Below are positions 1 through 7,079 of a DNA stretch of 15,585 nt, in pieces. Where the stretch lies: positions 1 to 15,585 of the forward strand of contig DLIG01000012.1 of assembly GCA_002483605.1 (NCBI GenBank), in the 5' to 3' direction. The stretch comes from Sulfurovum sp. UBA7648 (GTDB taxonomy: Bacteria > Campylobacterota > Campylobacteria > Campylobacterales > Sulfurovaceae). The position numbers and the translations under genes are program-made. Every line of letters begins with the position of its first letter. The stretch's first letter is position 1. The notes beneath the pieces are model-generated. The model had not been told where the DNA came from and did no database searches. It was given only the letters and a program-made list of their open reading frames with translations.

Positions 1-486
1 ATTATTGGAGGCGTGGGGTTAGATCCGAGGATTGGTTCCCATTACAACAATCCATCGTTTGGCTATGGCGGTTACTGTCTGCCGAAAGACACCAAACAGC
101 TCCTCGCCAACTATGCCGATGTACCGAGTAATATCATAAAAGCGATCGTCGATGCCAACACGACGCGCAAGGACTTCATCGCCGAGCAGATCATCCGCAA
201 AAAACCAAAAACTGTGGGTATCTACCGTCTGGTGATGAAAGCAGGTAGCGACAACTTCCGCTCCTCCGCCATACAGGGGATCATGAAACGGATCAAGGCC
301 AAGGGGATCGAGGTCGTCATCTATGAGCCGACGCTCCATGAGGACGAGTTCTTCCACTCCCGCGTCATCCGCGATCTGGAAGAGTTCAAGGCCATATCGG
401 ACGTCATCATCGCCAACCGTCACGCCGATGTGCTGGAGGATGTCAATGAAAAAGTTTATACTCGCGATTTGTTCGGCAACGACTAA
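1..486 (+). CDS. ugd: UDP-glucose 6-dehydrogenase, C-terminal part (5' end outside window)
   Basis: Oxidises UDP-glucose to UDP-glucuronate in two NAD+-dependent steps in the cytoplasm. The reading frame is open from base 1, so this is the 3' part of a longer gene, about 161 residues of the usual ~390 of the short bacterial form. The GTG at 13 is internal and not a start. Visible at once is the substrate-binding and catalytic segment LDPRIGSHYNNPSFGYGGYC, followed by LPKDTKQL. The catalytic cysteine is encoded at 76-78. The rest is the C-terminal UDP-binding domain, with KPKTVGIYRLVMKAGSDNFR and GIEVVIYEPTL. The C-terminus is intact and ends in a TAA. The next gene starts 9 bases later and uses UDP-glucuronate as substrate, so the pair forms a UDP-GalA supply unit. 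The family call is secure from the motif. Confidence 0.95.
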   Translation: MIGGVGLDPRIGSHYNNPSFGYGGYCLPKDTKQLLANYADVPSNIIKAIVDANTTRKDFIAEQIIRKKPKTVGIYRLVMKAGSDNFRSSAIQGIMKRIKAKGIEVVIYEPTLHEDEFFHSRVIRDLEEFKAISDVIIANRHADVLEDVNEKVYTRDLFGND

Positions 487-495
487 GGGATTGAA

Positions 496-1545
496 ATGAA
501 AATATTAGTAACAGGTACGGCAGGTTTTATCGGATTCCATCTGGCGAAAAAACTCCTCGAACGGGGTGATGAGGTCGTGGGTCTGGACAATATCAACGAC
601 TATTATGACGTCAACCTCAAATACGGACGCCTCAGAGAGCTGGGCATCGAAAAAGAGACCGTTAAAGAGGGGGAATTTGCGATATCGTCGACATATCCCG
701 CCCACCGATTTAGTCGGCTCAACCTCGCCGACCGCGAGGGGATGGATAAGCTGTTCCGTGAGGAGAAGTTTGACGCGGTGTGCAACCTTGCCGCACAGGC
801 GGGAGTGCGCTACTCGCTGGAAAATCCCCATGCCTATATCGACAGTAATGTCGTCGGGTTCATGAACATTCTCGAAGGGTGCCGACATCACGGGGTCAAA
901 AATCTCTCCTATGCTTCCAGCTCGTCGGTCTACGGTCTCAATCGATCCCAGCCGTTTAAAACCGGCGACCATACAGACCATCCCGTCAGCCTCTATGCCG
1001 CGACGAAAAAGTCCAACGAGATGATGGCACACACCTATGCCCATCTATATGGCATTCAGGCCACAGGACTGCGCTTTTTCACCGTCTACGGCCCGTGGGG
1101 ACGCCCTGACATGGCCCCGATGCTCTTTACCGACGCGATTTTGAACGACCGGGCTATCAAGGTGTTCAACCACGGCGACATGAGCCGCGATTTCACCTAC
1201 ATCGATGACATCGTCGATGGGATCATCAATGTTATCGACCATCCAGCGGTCTCTAACGCGGAATGGGATGCGGAAAATCCTATCCCCGAAAGCTCATCGG
1301 CACCGTATCGGATTTTTAATATCGGCAATAACACACCCGTGCAGCTAATGGAATTCATCGGGACGATTGAACGTGCATTGGGCAAAACAGCCGAAAAACA
1401 GATGCTCCCGATGCAGGACGGCGACGTCGTCTCAACCTATGCCGATACGTCGGGATTGGAACAGGCGCTTGGCTACAAGCCTGATACCGATCTCGCAGTA
1501 GGAATTGCCGATTTTGTGAAGTGGTACAGGGAATTTTATAATTAA
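496..1545 (+). CDS. UDP-glucuronate 4-epimerase (extended SDR, CapI/Gla type)
   Basis: Interconverts UDP-glucuronate and UDP-galacturonate, supplying GalA for the polysaccharide. It is a 349-residue extended short-chain dehydrogenase, close to the usual ~335-350. Residues 7-13 (GTAGFIG) are the NAD-binding glycine motif. DNINDYYDVNLKYGRL at about 31-46 is characteristic of the UDP-GlcA epimerase branch. The catalytic elements are SSSSVYG at 141-147 and Y167-x3-K171 (YAATK). RFFTVYGPWGRPDM at about 193-206 is the sugar-nucleotide-binding segment. The start follows the ugd stop by 9 bases, with a purine-rich AAGGGA upstream. Its last base overlaps the ATG of the next gene (TAATG), yet composition drops sharply at that point: this gene is about 50% GC while the next is near 30%. 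UDP-GlcNAc or UDP-glucose 4-epimerase is less likely given the ugd neighbour. Confidence 0.92.
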   Translation: MKILVTGTAGFIGFHLAKKLLERGDEVVGLDNINDYYDVNLKYGRLRELGIEKETVKEGEFAISSTYPAHRFSRLNLADREGMDKLFREEKFDAVCNLAAQAGVRYSLENPHAYIDSNVVGFMNILEGCRHHGVKNLSYASSSSVYGLNRSQPFKTGDHTDHPVSLYAATKKSNEMMAHTYAHLYGIQATGLRFFTVYGPWGRPDMAPMLFTDAILNDRAIKVFNHGDMSRDFTYIDDIVDGIINVIDHPAVSNAEWDAENPIPESSSAPYRIFNIGNNTPVQLMEFIGTIERALGKTAEKQMLPMQDGDVVSTYADTSGLEQALGYKPDTDLAVGIADFVKWYREFYN

Positions 1546-2591
1546 TGAATATTATAAAAAATAATCATCATCATATTTCTATTTTAGACGATTTAAGAGG
1601 TATTGCTATATTGAGTGTAGTGATATATCATTATTTTTATGTTTTTTACAGAAAGATTGATTCAAACAATATATTCATTCAGAACTTTAACACTTTTAAC
1701 GATTTTTTGAATTTTGGCGCATTTGGCGTTTCATTGTTTTTCATTGTTAGTGGTTTTGTTATTCCTATGTCTTTACAAGGTGAAAATAGACGACAAGTAG
1801 TGGTTAATTTTTTTGTAAAAAGATTTTTTAGACTCTATCCAACTTATTGGTTTGCAATAATAATGATTGTCTCGATCGTATTTTTGTTTAAAGACACGAA
1901 TGCATTTTCTCTGACACAGGTTATGATCAACTTTACCATGATGCAAGATATCTTAAAAGCCCAAAGTATTGATGGCGTCTTCTGGACGTTAATGATAGAG
2001 ATAAAGTTCTATGTATTGTCTGCGATATTGTTTTATATTGGTATCTTGAAAAAAATAAATCTGATTATTTTGTTTTTTTTATTGCTTTCGATAACTTCGC
2101 TATATTTAGGCTATATGGATGGCAATAGAGGGTTTGGGAATAGCATTTTGTCATATTTGATGTTGATGTATTTGGGAACATCTTTTTATTTTTATTACAT
2201 TAAAGAAATCGAAAAAAATACATTAATATATTTAATTTTTGTCGTGGTAATATATTATTTTAGTAATCAATTCTTTTTGTTTGACAATGGATATGGTGCA
2301 AGATCTGGTTATTCATTGGCGACAATACTTTCAATTTTGATTTTTACGATAGCTATACAGTCCAAAAAACCGCTTTCTAAATTTACGTCATTCTTTGGAA
2401 ATATCAGTTATTCATTTTATCTTCTGCATCAGGTTATAGGATATTTGCTGATCAGTCAGTTTTTAAATAGAGATATTCCTTCTCCATATGCACAAATCCT
2501 AACTATTTTTATCATGGCTATTGTTTCATTGATTGTATTTCAATATATTGAAATGCCTACAAATCGATATGGGCATAAATATGTTAAATAA
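1545..2591 (+). CDS. Acyltransferase family 3 (OafA/YrhL-like) membrane O-acyltransferase
   Basis: Likely transfers an acyl group, usually acetyl, to a hydroxyl of the glycan from within the inner membrane. The 348 residues form about ten hydrophobic segments. Motifs typical of acyltransferase_3 proteins are present: LDDLRGIAILSVVIYHY at about 14-30, with the conserved Arg and His; FFIVSGFVIP at 65-74; KRFFRLYPTYW at 92-102; and FWTLMIEIKFY at 146-156, the counterpart of the usual W-S-L-x-x-E-x-x-F-Y. There is no C-terminal SGNH domain, so this is the short form. The ATG overlaps the preceding stop by one base (TAATG), implying coupled translation. This is the first gene of the AT-rich core and differs strongly in base use from the epimerase before it. 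The residue and acyl group modified cannot be read from sequence. Confidence 0.9.
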   Translation: MNIIKNNHHHISILDDLRGIAILSVVIYHYFYVFYRKIDSNNIFIQNFNTFNDFLNFGAFGVSLFFIVSGFVIPMSLQGENRRQVVVNFFVKRFFRLYPTYWFAIIMIVSIVFLFKDTNAFSLTQVMINFTMMQDILKAQSIDGVFWTLMIEIKFYVLSAILFYIGILKKINLIILFFLLLSITSLYLGYMDGNRGFGNSILSYLMLMYLGTSFYFYYIKEIEKNTLIYLIFVVVIYYFSNQFFLFDNGYGARSGYSLATILSILIFTIAIQSKKPLSKFTSFFGNISYSFYLLHQVIGYLLISQFLNRDIPSPYAQILTIFIMAIVSLIVFQYIEMPTNRYGHKYVK

Positions 2592-3855
2592 AATCAAAAG
2601 TAATACTTATATTATGCAAATAATGACTTTAATGTCGGGGACACTAATTGCGCAAATTGTGATGCTTGCTTTTATGCCGATTCTTACACGTTTATATACG
2701 CCAAGTGAATTTGGGATCTATTCGTTATTTTTCTCTATTGCAGGTATTTTTGGTATGGTTTCAAGCTTAAAATATGATCAAGCGATCATGCTGCCTAAAA
2801 CAGATAAAGATGCGCAAGCGCTGGTTTTCTTATCAGTTTTAATCATATTGGGCATAATAAGTCTGATTACATTAGGATTGTTTTTATTTAATGACTATTT
2901 TATTCATTATTTTAGCGGATTAGTTGATGTTGTATGGTTATTGCCTGTAAGTATATTGTTGACGGGACTTCTGCAAATATTTAATGCCTTCTCAAGTAGA
3001 AATCAATTTTATAAAAAATTGGCTACTGTACGAGTTGCCAACTCATTAACTATAGTCGGTTTTCAGGGGCTAAGCAGGTCTCTGTTTAGAATTGACGGTT
3101 TGATAATTGGAAAAATGTTTGCAGATCTTGTTTCTTTGTTCCTACTACTTAGATTTCACCTAAAAAACCAAACTTTGCAGTTGAGATCACTTTCAAAAAG
3201 GCGTTTGCTTGCCAATGCAAAAAGGCACAATCATTTTCCGAAATATCAAAGTTTTACAGTTTTTTTGAATGCCCTCTCTCAGAGCATTCCCGTGTTATTG
3301 TTCGCGTCATTATATTCAGCAGAAATTGCAGGCTTTTATGCTTTGACTGTGCAAATGCTTCAAGCGCCTATCGGATTAATCGGTGGATCAACAAGGGAAG
3401 TTTATTATCAACGCGCATCCAAGATGTTTGCCGCTGGTGAAAACATATTAGGTTTGTATGTTAAAACAACTATGGGGTTGTTGAAAATATTTATAATTCC
3501 TTTTGTGACTATAGCAATTTTTGGAGGATATTTGTTTACATTCTTTTTTGGTAATGAATGGAGTCATTCAGGCGCAATGGCACAAATATTGATTCTGTGG
3601 TTTTTGTTTTTATTTATTAATCCGCCGTCTGTTATTACATATAGTATTTTGAAACTCCAAAAAGTTCAAATGATACTTGAGATCGTTTCTATTTTATTGA
3701 GATTTTTTTCTATTTTTGCGGGTTTTTATTTTTTTAATTCTTATATGGTGTCAATAATACTGTTTATGATAAGTAGTGTTGTTGTGAATATATTTGTGAT
3801 TTTATTTATATATTTGAAGCTGAAGAAGGGAGTAGTGAATGCGGTTTTTAGGTGA
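2581..3855 (+). CDS. wzx: Wzx-type flippase (polysaccharide/oligosaccharide transporter, MOP superfamily)
   Basis: Predicted to flip undecaprenyl-diphosphate-linked repeat units across the inner membrane. With the start at 2581 the protein has 424 residues and about 12 hydrophobic segments, the normal size for Wzx. The N-terminal stretch MPILTRLYTPSEFGIYSLFF is the classic opening of this family (LxRLYTPxEFGxYxLF), and LKYDQAIMLPKTDKDA follows as in homologues. The frame is also open upstream, with an ATG at 2533 and another at 2569. These would put 16 or 4 extra hydrophilic residues entirely inside the acyltransferase gene, so 2581 (MLNKIKSN), overlapping the previous stop by 11 bases, is the better start. 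It overlaps the capA-like gene by 17 bases at its 3' end. Substrate specificity cannot be inferred. Confidence 0.9.
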   Translation: MLNKIKSNTYIMQIMTLMSGTLIAQIVMLAFMPILTRLYTPSEFGIYSLFFSIAGIFGMVSSLKYDQAIMLPKTDKDAQALVFLSVLIILGIISLITLGLFLFNDYFIHYFSGLVDVVWLLPVSILLTGLLQIFNAFSSRNQFYKKLATVRVANSLTIVGFQGLSRSLFRIDGLIIGKMFADLVSLFLLLRFHLKNQTLQLRSLSKRRLLANAKRHNHFPKYQSFTVFLNALSQSIPVLLFASLYSAEIAGFYALTVQMLQAPIGLIGGSTREVYYQRASKMFAAGENILGLYVKTTMGLLKIFIIPFVTIAIFGGYLFTFFFGNEWSHSGAMAQILILWFLFLFINPPSVITYSILKLQKVQMILEIVSILLRFFSIFAGFYFFNSYMVSIILFMISSVVVNIFVILFIYLKLKKGVVNAVFR

Positions 3856-4813
3856 TGTATTTATAGATAAAACATATGATGTGGATATTGAATTGGACAA
3901 TTTTGTTTTTAATTTAGAGTATCCATTGTCATGTCACGGAAAACCTGCAAAAAATAAAGTTAACCTTTGTCAACGCAAGTCTTACATCAAAGAAACATTC
4001 GGTAAAAATCCGTTGGCGGTTTGTCTGGCAAATAATCATATCATGGATTACGGTGAAGAAGCATTCCTGGAAACAATAAAATTTTTAAAGGCCGAAGGAA
4101 TTGGATACTTTGGAGCCGGCACGGAAGAGAACAATTACAACAATCCATATATTATTCATCTGGAGAAAAAAACTATTGCGTTATTAGGTTATTCATGTCC
4201 TACAACCCATCCTGTTTTTGGCAGTAAAAAAGAAAATGGAAGTGCCGTACTGGACGAAGCAAAAATTCTTGAGGATATAGAAGCAATTAAAAACAAAGTT
4301 GACTTCATTGTCATTCAACTGCACTGGGGTGATGAAGAAATAAAATATCCAAAGCCTGATGATGTACGAAAAGCGAGATTGTTTGTAGATGCTGGAGCAG
4401 ATCTCATCATTGGACATCATGCCCATGTAATACAAAGTATGGAAATTTATAATGGTAAAAAAATATTTTATGGTATAGGAAACTTTTTATTTCCTAATTT
4501 AGATACTCCATCTATGTTTAATGGATCTGAATTTACACGGAAATATAAAAAAATACAAAACTCTAAAAATAGAAAGTCAATCATTGTAGAACTGAATGAT
4601 ACGCTAGATACTAGTTATAAAACTACTTATTTTGATGATAAGATAGTATTCTTACAAAAAACTAAAATTCCTTCATGGATTCCTGGAACAGAAAAAAGCT
4701 ATCGTCTATACTATAAACTATGGCAGAGGAAGAGGATGATTGAACTTTATCTTAAGAATCCGCGAGTACCTAGCTTCAAACAAATTCGATTATTTTTAGG
4801 AATTAACAGATGA
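3839..4813 (+). CDS. CapA family protein (PGA_cap, metallophosphoesterase-like fold)
   Basis: Belongs to the CapA/PgsA family named after the Bacillus poly-gamma-glutamate capsule protein; the biochemical role of the family is poorly defined. The 324 residues carry the family's metallophosphatase-like motifs in order: LGD at 4-6, NLEYPLS at 25-31, LANNHIMDYG at 63-72, LHWGDE at 161-166, GHHAHV at 192-197 and YGIGNFLF at 211-218. These Asp, Asn, His and Glu positions are those expected to hold metal. Unlike Bacillus CapA there is no N-terminal membrane anchor or signal peptide, so it is predicted to be cytoplasmic. The start is well fixed: AAGGGAG at 3826-3832 lies 6 bases before the ATG, inside the 3' end of wzx. 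It overlaps the ATP-grasp gene by 4 bases (ATGA). Its pairing with an ATP-dependent ligase recalls Bacillus PgsA with the amide ligase PgsB, but the ligases are unrelated in type, so the comparison is an inference. Confidence 0.88.
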   Translation: MRFLGDVFIDKTYDVDIELDNFVFNLEYPLSCHGKPAKNKVNLCQRKSYIKETFGKNPLAVCLANNHIMDYGEEAFLETIKFLKAEGIGYFGAGTEENNYNNPYIIHLEKKTIALLGYSCPTTHPVFGSKKENGSAVLDEAKILEDIEAIKNKVDFIVIQLHWGDEEIKYPKPDDVRKARLFVDAGADLIIGHHAHVIQSMEIYNGKKIFYGIGNFLFPNLDTPSMFNGSEFTRKYKKIQNSKNRKSIIVELNDTLDTSYKTTYFDDKIVFLQKTKIPSWIPGTEKSYRLYYKLWQRKRMIELYLKNPRVPSFKQIRLFLGINR

Positions 4814-5841
4814 ATCAACGTATTGCAATCCATCATTACCCTGGTGATTTTAGTGATCGGTGGATCGAATATTGCCAGGAAAAAGGGATAGAATACGAAA
4901 TCGTAGATTGCTACAGAAATGACATTATATCTGTCATGAATGATTTCGATATTTTATTATGGTCCTGGAATTTAAGTCATCATGAATCGTTGCAATATGC
5001 AAAAGAACTTATCTACTCTTTAGAAACTATGGGTAAAAAAGTTTTTCCTGATTTTAGAACATCCTTTTTTTATGATAACAAGGTTGGACAAAAGTATATT
5101 TTAGAAGCGATCAATGCACCAGTAGTTCCAACCTATGTTTTCTATGACGAAAATAGAGCAAAACAATGGGCGGAGCAGACGACTTTCCCAAAAGTTTTCA
5201 AACTATCTGGTGGTGCAGGTTCTATGAATGTGAGGCTTTGTAGAACACAAAAAGAGGCGCTCAAGTTAATACACAGATCTTTTTCTAAAGGATTTTCACA
5301 AGTTAATAGGTGGGCATGGTTCTTGGATAAGGTGAAAAAGTTTAGGGAAAAGCCATCGAAAGAAACATTAATTAAGTTTGTCAAAGCTTTTGTAAGACTT
5401 TTTATACCAACAGAAAAAGAAAAAGTAATGAGTCGCGAAAAGGGCTATACCTATTTTCAAGAGTTTATACCGGAGAACACGTTTGATATAAGGGTTATTG
5501 TTATAGGAGAGAAGGCTTTTGCCTTGAAACGATTATGTAGAGAGGATGACTTTAGAGCTTCTGGAAGTGGTAAGATTATATATGATAAAAAGCAGATAGA
5601 TAATAGATGCATCCAAATGGCTTTTGATACATCCAATAAGCTGGATGTGCAGTGTATGGCTTATGACTTTGTATTCAGTGAAGCTAATGAGCCAATGATA
5701 GTAGAGATGAGTTATCATTTTGCAGCTTATGCATATGATCAATGTGAAGGGTATTGGGATCAAACAATGTTCTGGCATGATGAAAAGGTCAACCCGCAGC
5801 ATATGATAATAAGTATGTTATTAAATATTGAAAATAATTAA
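4810..5841 (+). CDS. ATP-grasp domain protein (RimK/glutathione-synthetase-like ligase), substrate unknown
   Basis: Predicted ATP-dependent carboxylate-amine (or carboxylate-thiol) ligase of 343 residues. The pre-ATP-grasp domain spans about 1-85. The ATP-grasp fold follows: DNKVGQKYIL at 89-98, the ATP-binding lysine and glycine loop FKLSGGAGS at 130-138, FQEFIPENTFDIRVIVIG at about 216-233, FRASGSGKI at 248-256, D286 and the metal-binding strand IVEMSY at 297-302. Classical members have E-x-N there; this one has E-M-S, which I believe is usual in its uncharacterised subfamily. A basic, aromatic insertion at about 160-210 (for example NRWAWFLDKVKKF) could touch membrane or a polyprenyl-linked substrate. 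The conserved tail is EGYWDQTMFWHDEKVNPQ. The gene overlaps the CapA-like gene by 4 bases. Given the UDP-uronic acid genes in the locus, amidation of a uronate carboxyl with an amine or amino acid is a reasonable hypothesis, not shown. Confidence 0.85.
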   Translation: MNQRIAIHHYPGDFSDRWIEYCQEKGIEYEIVDCYRNDIISVMNDFDILLWSWNLSHHESLQYAKELIYSLETMGKKVFPDFRTSFFYDNKVGQKYILEAINAPVVPTYVFYDENRAKQWAEQTTFPKVFKLSGGAGSMNVRLCRTQKEALKLIHRSFSKGFSQVNRWAWFLDKVKKFREKPSKETLIKFVKAFVRLFIPTEKEKVMSREKGYTYFQEFIPENTFDIRVIVIGEKAFALKRLCREDDFRASGSGKIIYDKKQIDNRCIQMAFDTSNKLDVQCMAYDFVFSEANEPMIVEMSYHFAAYAYDQCEGYWDQTMFWHDEKVNPQHMIISMLLNIENN

Positions 5842-5888
5842 TGCATATAGTATTTGTTCATTTTTTATTTTTAATGCTGGAGGTTTAA
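5841..5888 (+). pseudogene. 15-codon mini-ORF, possible relic of a glycosyltransferase 5' end
   Basis: Between the ATP-grasp stop and the wzy-like start there is a short frame encoding MHIVFVHFLFLMLEV. Its ATG overlaps the preceding TAA (TAATG) exactly as a coupled operon gene would, and its stop TAA directly abuts the next ATG. The first ten residues look like the opening beta strand of GT4 glycosyltransferases. In the other frame the bases at 5873-5884 read Asn-Ala-Gly-Gly, the loop that follows that strand in GT4 proteins, so a one-base slip in the T-run would restore a glycosyltransferase-like start. Nothing further of such a gene remains. The GGAGG that serves as ribosome site for the next gene is made of these Gly-Gly codons. 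It may equally be chance or a leader peptide. Confidence 0.3.
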
Positions 5889-7079
5889 ATGAATAAATTA
5901 TTATTTATCATGTTATTTTTATATACTTTGTCTTTTATATTTTTTGACAGAGAAGGATTTATTTGGTATTTTTATATCGTTAATATTTTGCTTTATATAG
6001 TATTCTTTTTAAATAAATACAAAAAAAGATCTTTAGCCAATTTTAAGATTAATCCCATGATCATTATTTACGTTTGTTTTGCAATATTTTCTGCTTTTTC
6101 AATAATTTGGGCAATTGATACAACAATAGCATTGGGTAGATCAATAACATTGATGTTGATTTCTTTAAATATATTTATAGTATATAATATTTTAAAAGAA
6201 ATCAAAACAATTGACCCAATATTTATAGGAATTTTATTTGGTGTATTTGTAAATTTTTTACTGGCTATAGTTCCAACCTTTAGTTTTGGAGAAAATTATA
6301 TTGGCTGGAGATTTGTTGGCACAACTAGTAATGCAAATATTTTAGCAATGCTTGCATTGTTTTCTATATTGGTAAGTATTTATTATTTACAAATAAATCC
6401 AAGAATGAAGTATAAAGTTTATTTAGCCTTAAACTTTGTTTTCGCTAGTTACATTATATTTATCACTGGATCTAAAAAAGGTTTAATTTTAGGCAGTTTA
6501 CTACTATTTGTGTATTTGTTTTCAACTGTGAAGAGTATTGAAAGTTTAGTGAAGATTGTATTTACCATTATGTTATTATCAGTAGTAACATATGTAGCAA
6601 TAATTTACTTTATAGATTTTAATGAATTTATAAAAACTTTTGAACAAGTTTCACATCGCATAGAAGCTATATCCGAGTTGTTTTCAGGCCAAACAATTCA
6701 CGATGAAAGTACACAAGAAAGACTAATGTTTATTTCAAAAGCATTCGATACTTTAGGAAACCATCCATTGCTTGGGATTGGGATTGACAATTTTAGAGTT
6801 TTATATGGAACATATGCACATAATAATTACATGGAATTATTTGCCGATGTAGGTCTGGTTGGATTTTTTATATATTATAGTATGTATATTTATATTTTAT
6901 ATCTTTGTTATAAAATGGAAAGATCTTATTTGCAATTTTTGCTAAGTATTTTTATTTTTTCGATGTTAATATTGGATGTAGCCCAGGTAAGTTATTTTGC
7001 AAAGTTTAATGTTTTTATATTAATTACAATTGTGTATATAGCTGAATCATACATTAACACAAAAAAGAGAAATATATGA
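5889..7079 (+). CDS. wzy: O-antigen polymerase/ligase family membrane protein (probable Wzy)
   Basis: Predicted to polymerise exported repeat units on the periplasmic face of the inner membrane. The 396 residues are almost wholly hydrophobic, with 10-12 membrane segments. One larger hydrophilic loop at about 245-310 fits the periplasmic loop of the Wzy_C family. Family marks are WRFVGTTSNANILAM at 140-154, TGSKKG at 193-198, STQERLMFI at about 274-282, NHPLLGIGIDNF at 291-302 and AHNNYMELFADVGLVG at 310-325. The start is supported by GGAGG at 5879-5883, 5 bases before the ATG. The O-antigen ligase WaaL shares this fold. Position in the same operon as Wzx and the glycosyltransferases, and the absence of any other polymerase candidate here, favour Wzy. 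It overlaps the next gene by 4 bases. Confidence 0.82.
   Translation: MNKLLFIMLFLYTLSFIFFDREGFIWYFYIVNILLYIVFFLNKYKKRSLANFKINPMIIIYVCFAIFSAFSIIWAIDTTIALGRSITLMLISLNIFIVYNILKEIKTIDPIFIGILFGVFVNFLLAIVPTFSFGENYIGWRFVGTTSNANILAMLALFSILVSIYYLQINPRMKYKVYLALNFVFASYIIFITGSKKGLILGSLLLFVYLFSTVKSIESLVKIVFTIMLLSVVTYVAIIYFIDFNEFIKTFEQVSHRIEAISELFSGQTIHDESTQERLMFISKAFDTLGNHPLLGIGIDNFRVLYGTYAHNNYMELFADVGLVGFFIYYSMYIYILYLCYKMERSYLQFLLSIFIFSMLILDVAQVSYFAKFNVFILITIVYIAESYINTKKRNI

Noticed and set aside
13..486. GTG at 13 as the start of a short independent protein.
   Set aside because: The frame is open to base 1 and the first visible residues are already mid-protein UDP-glucose dehydrogenase sequence.
2533..2580. 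Upstream ATG codons (2533, 2569) for the flippase.
   Set aside because: They add hydrophilic residues encoded wholly inside the acyltransferase gene. The start at 2581 gives the normal Wzx N-terminus.
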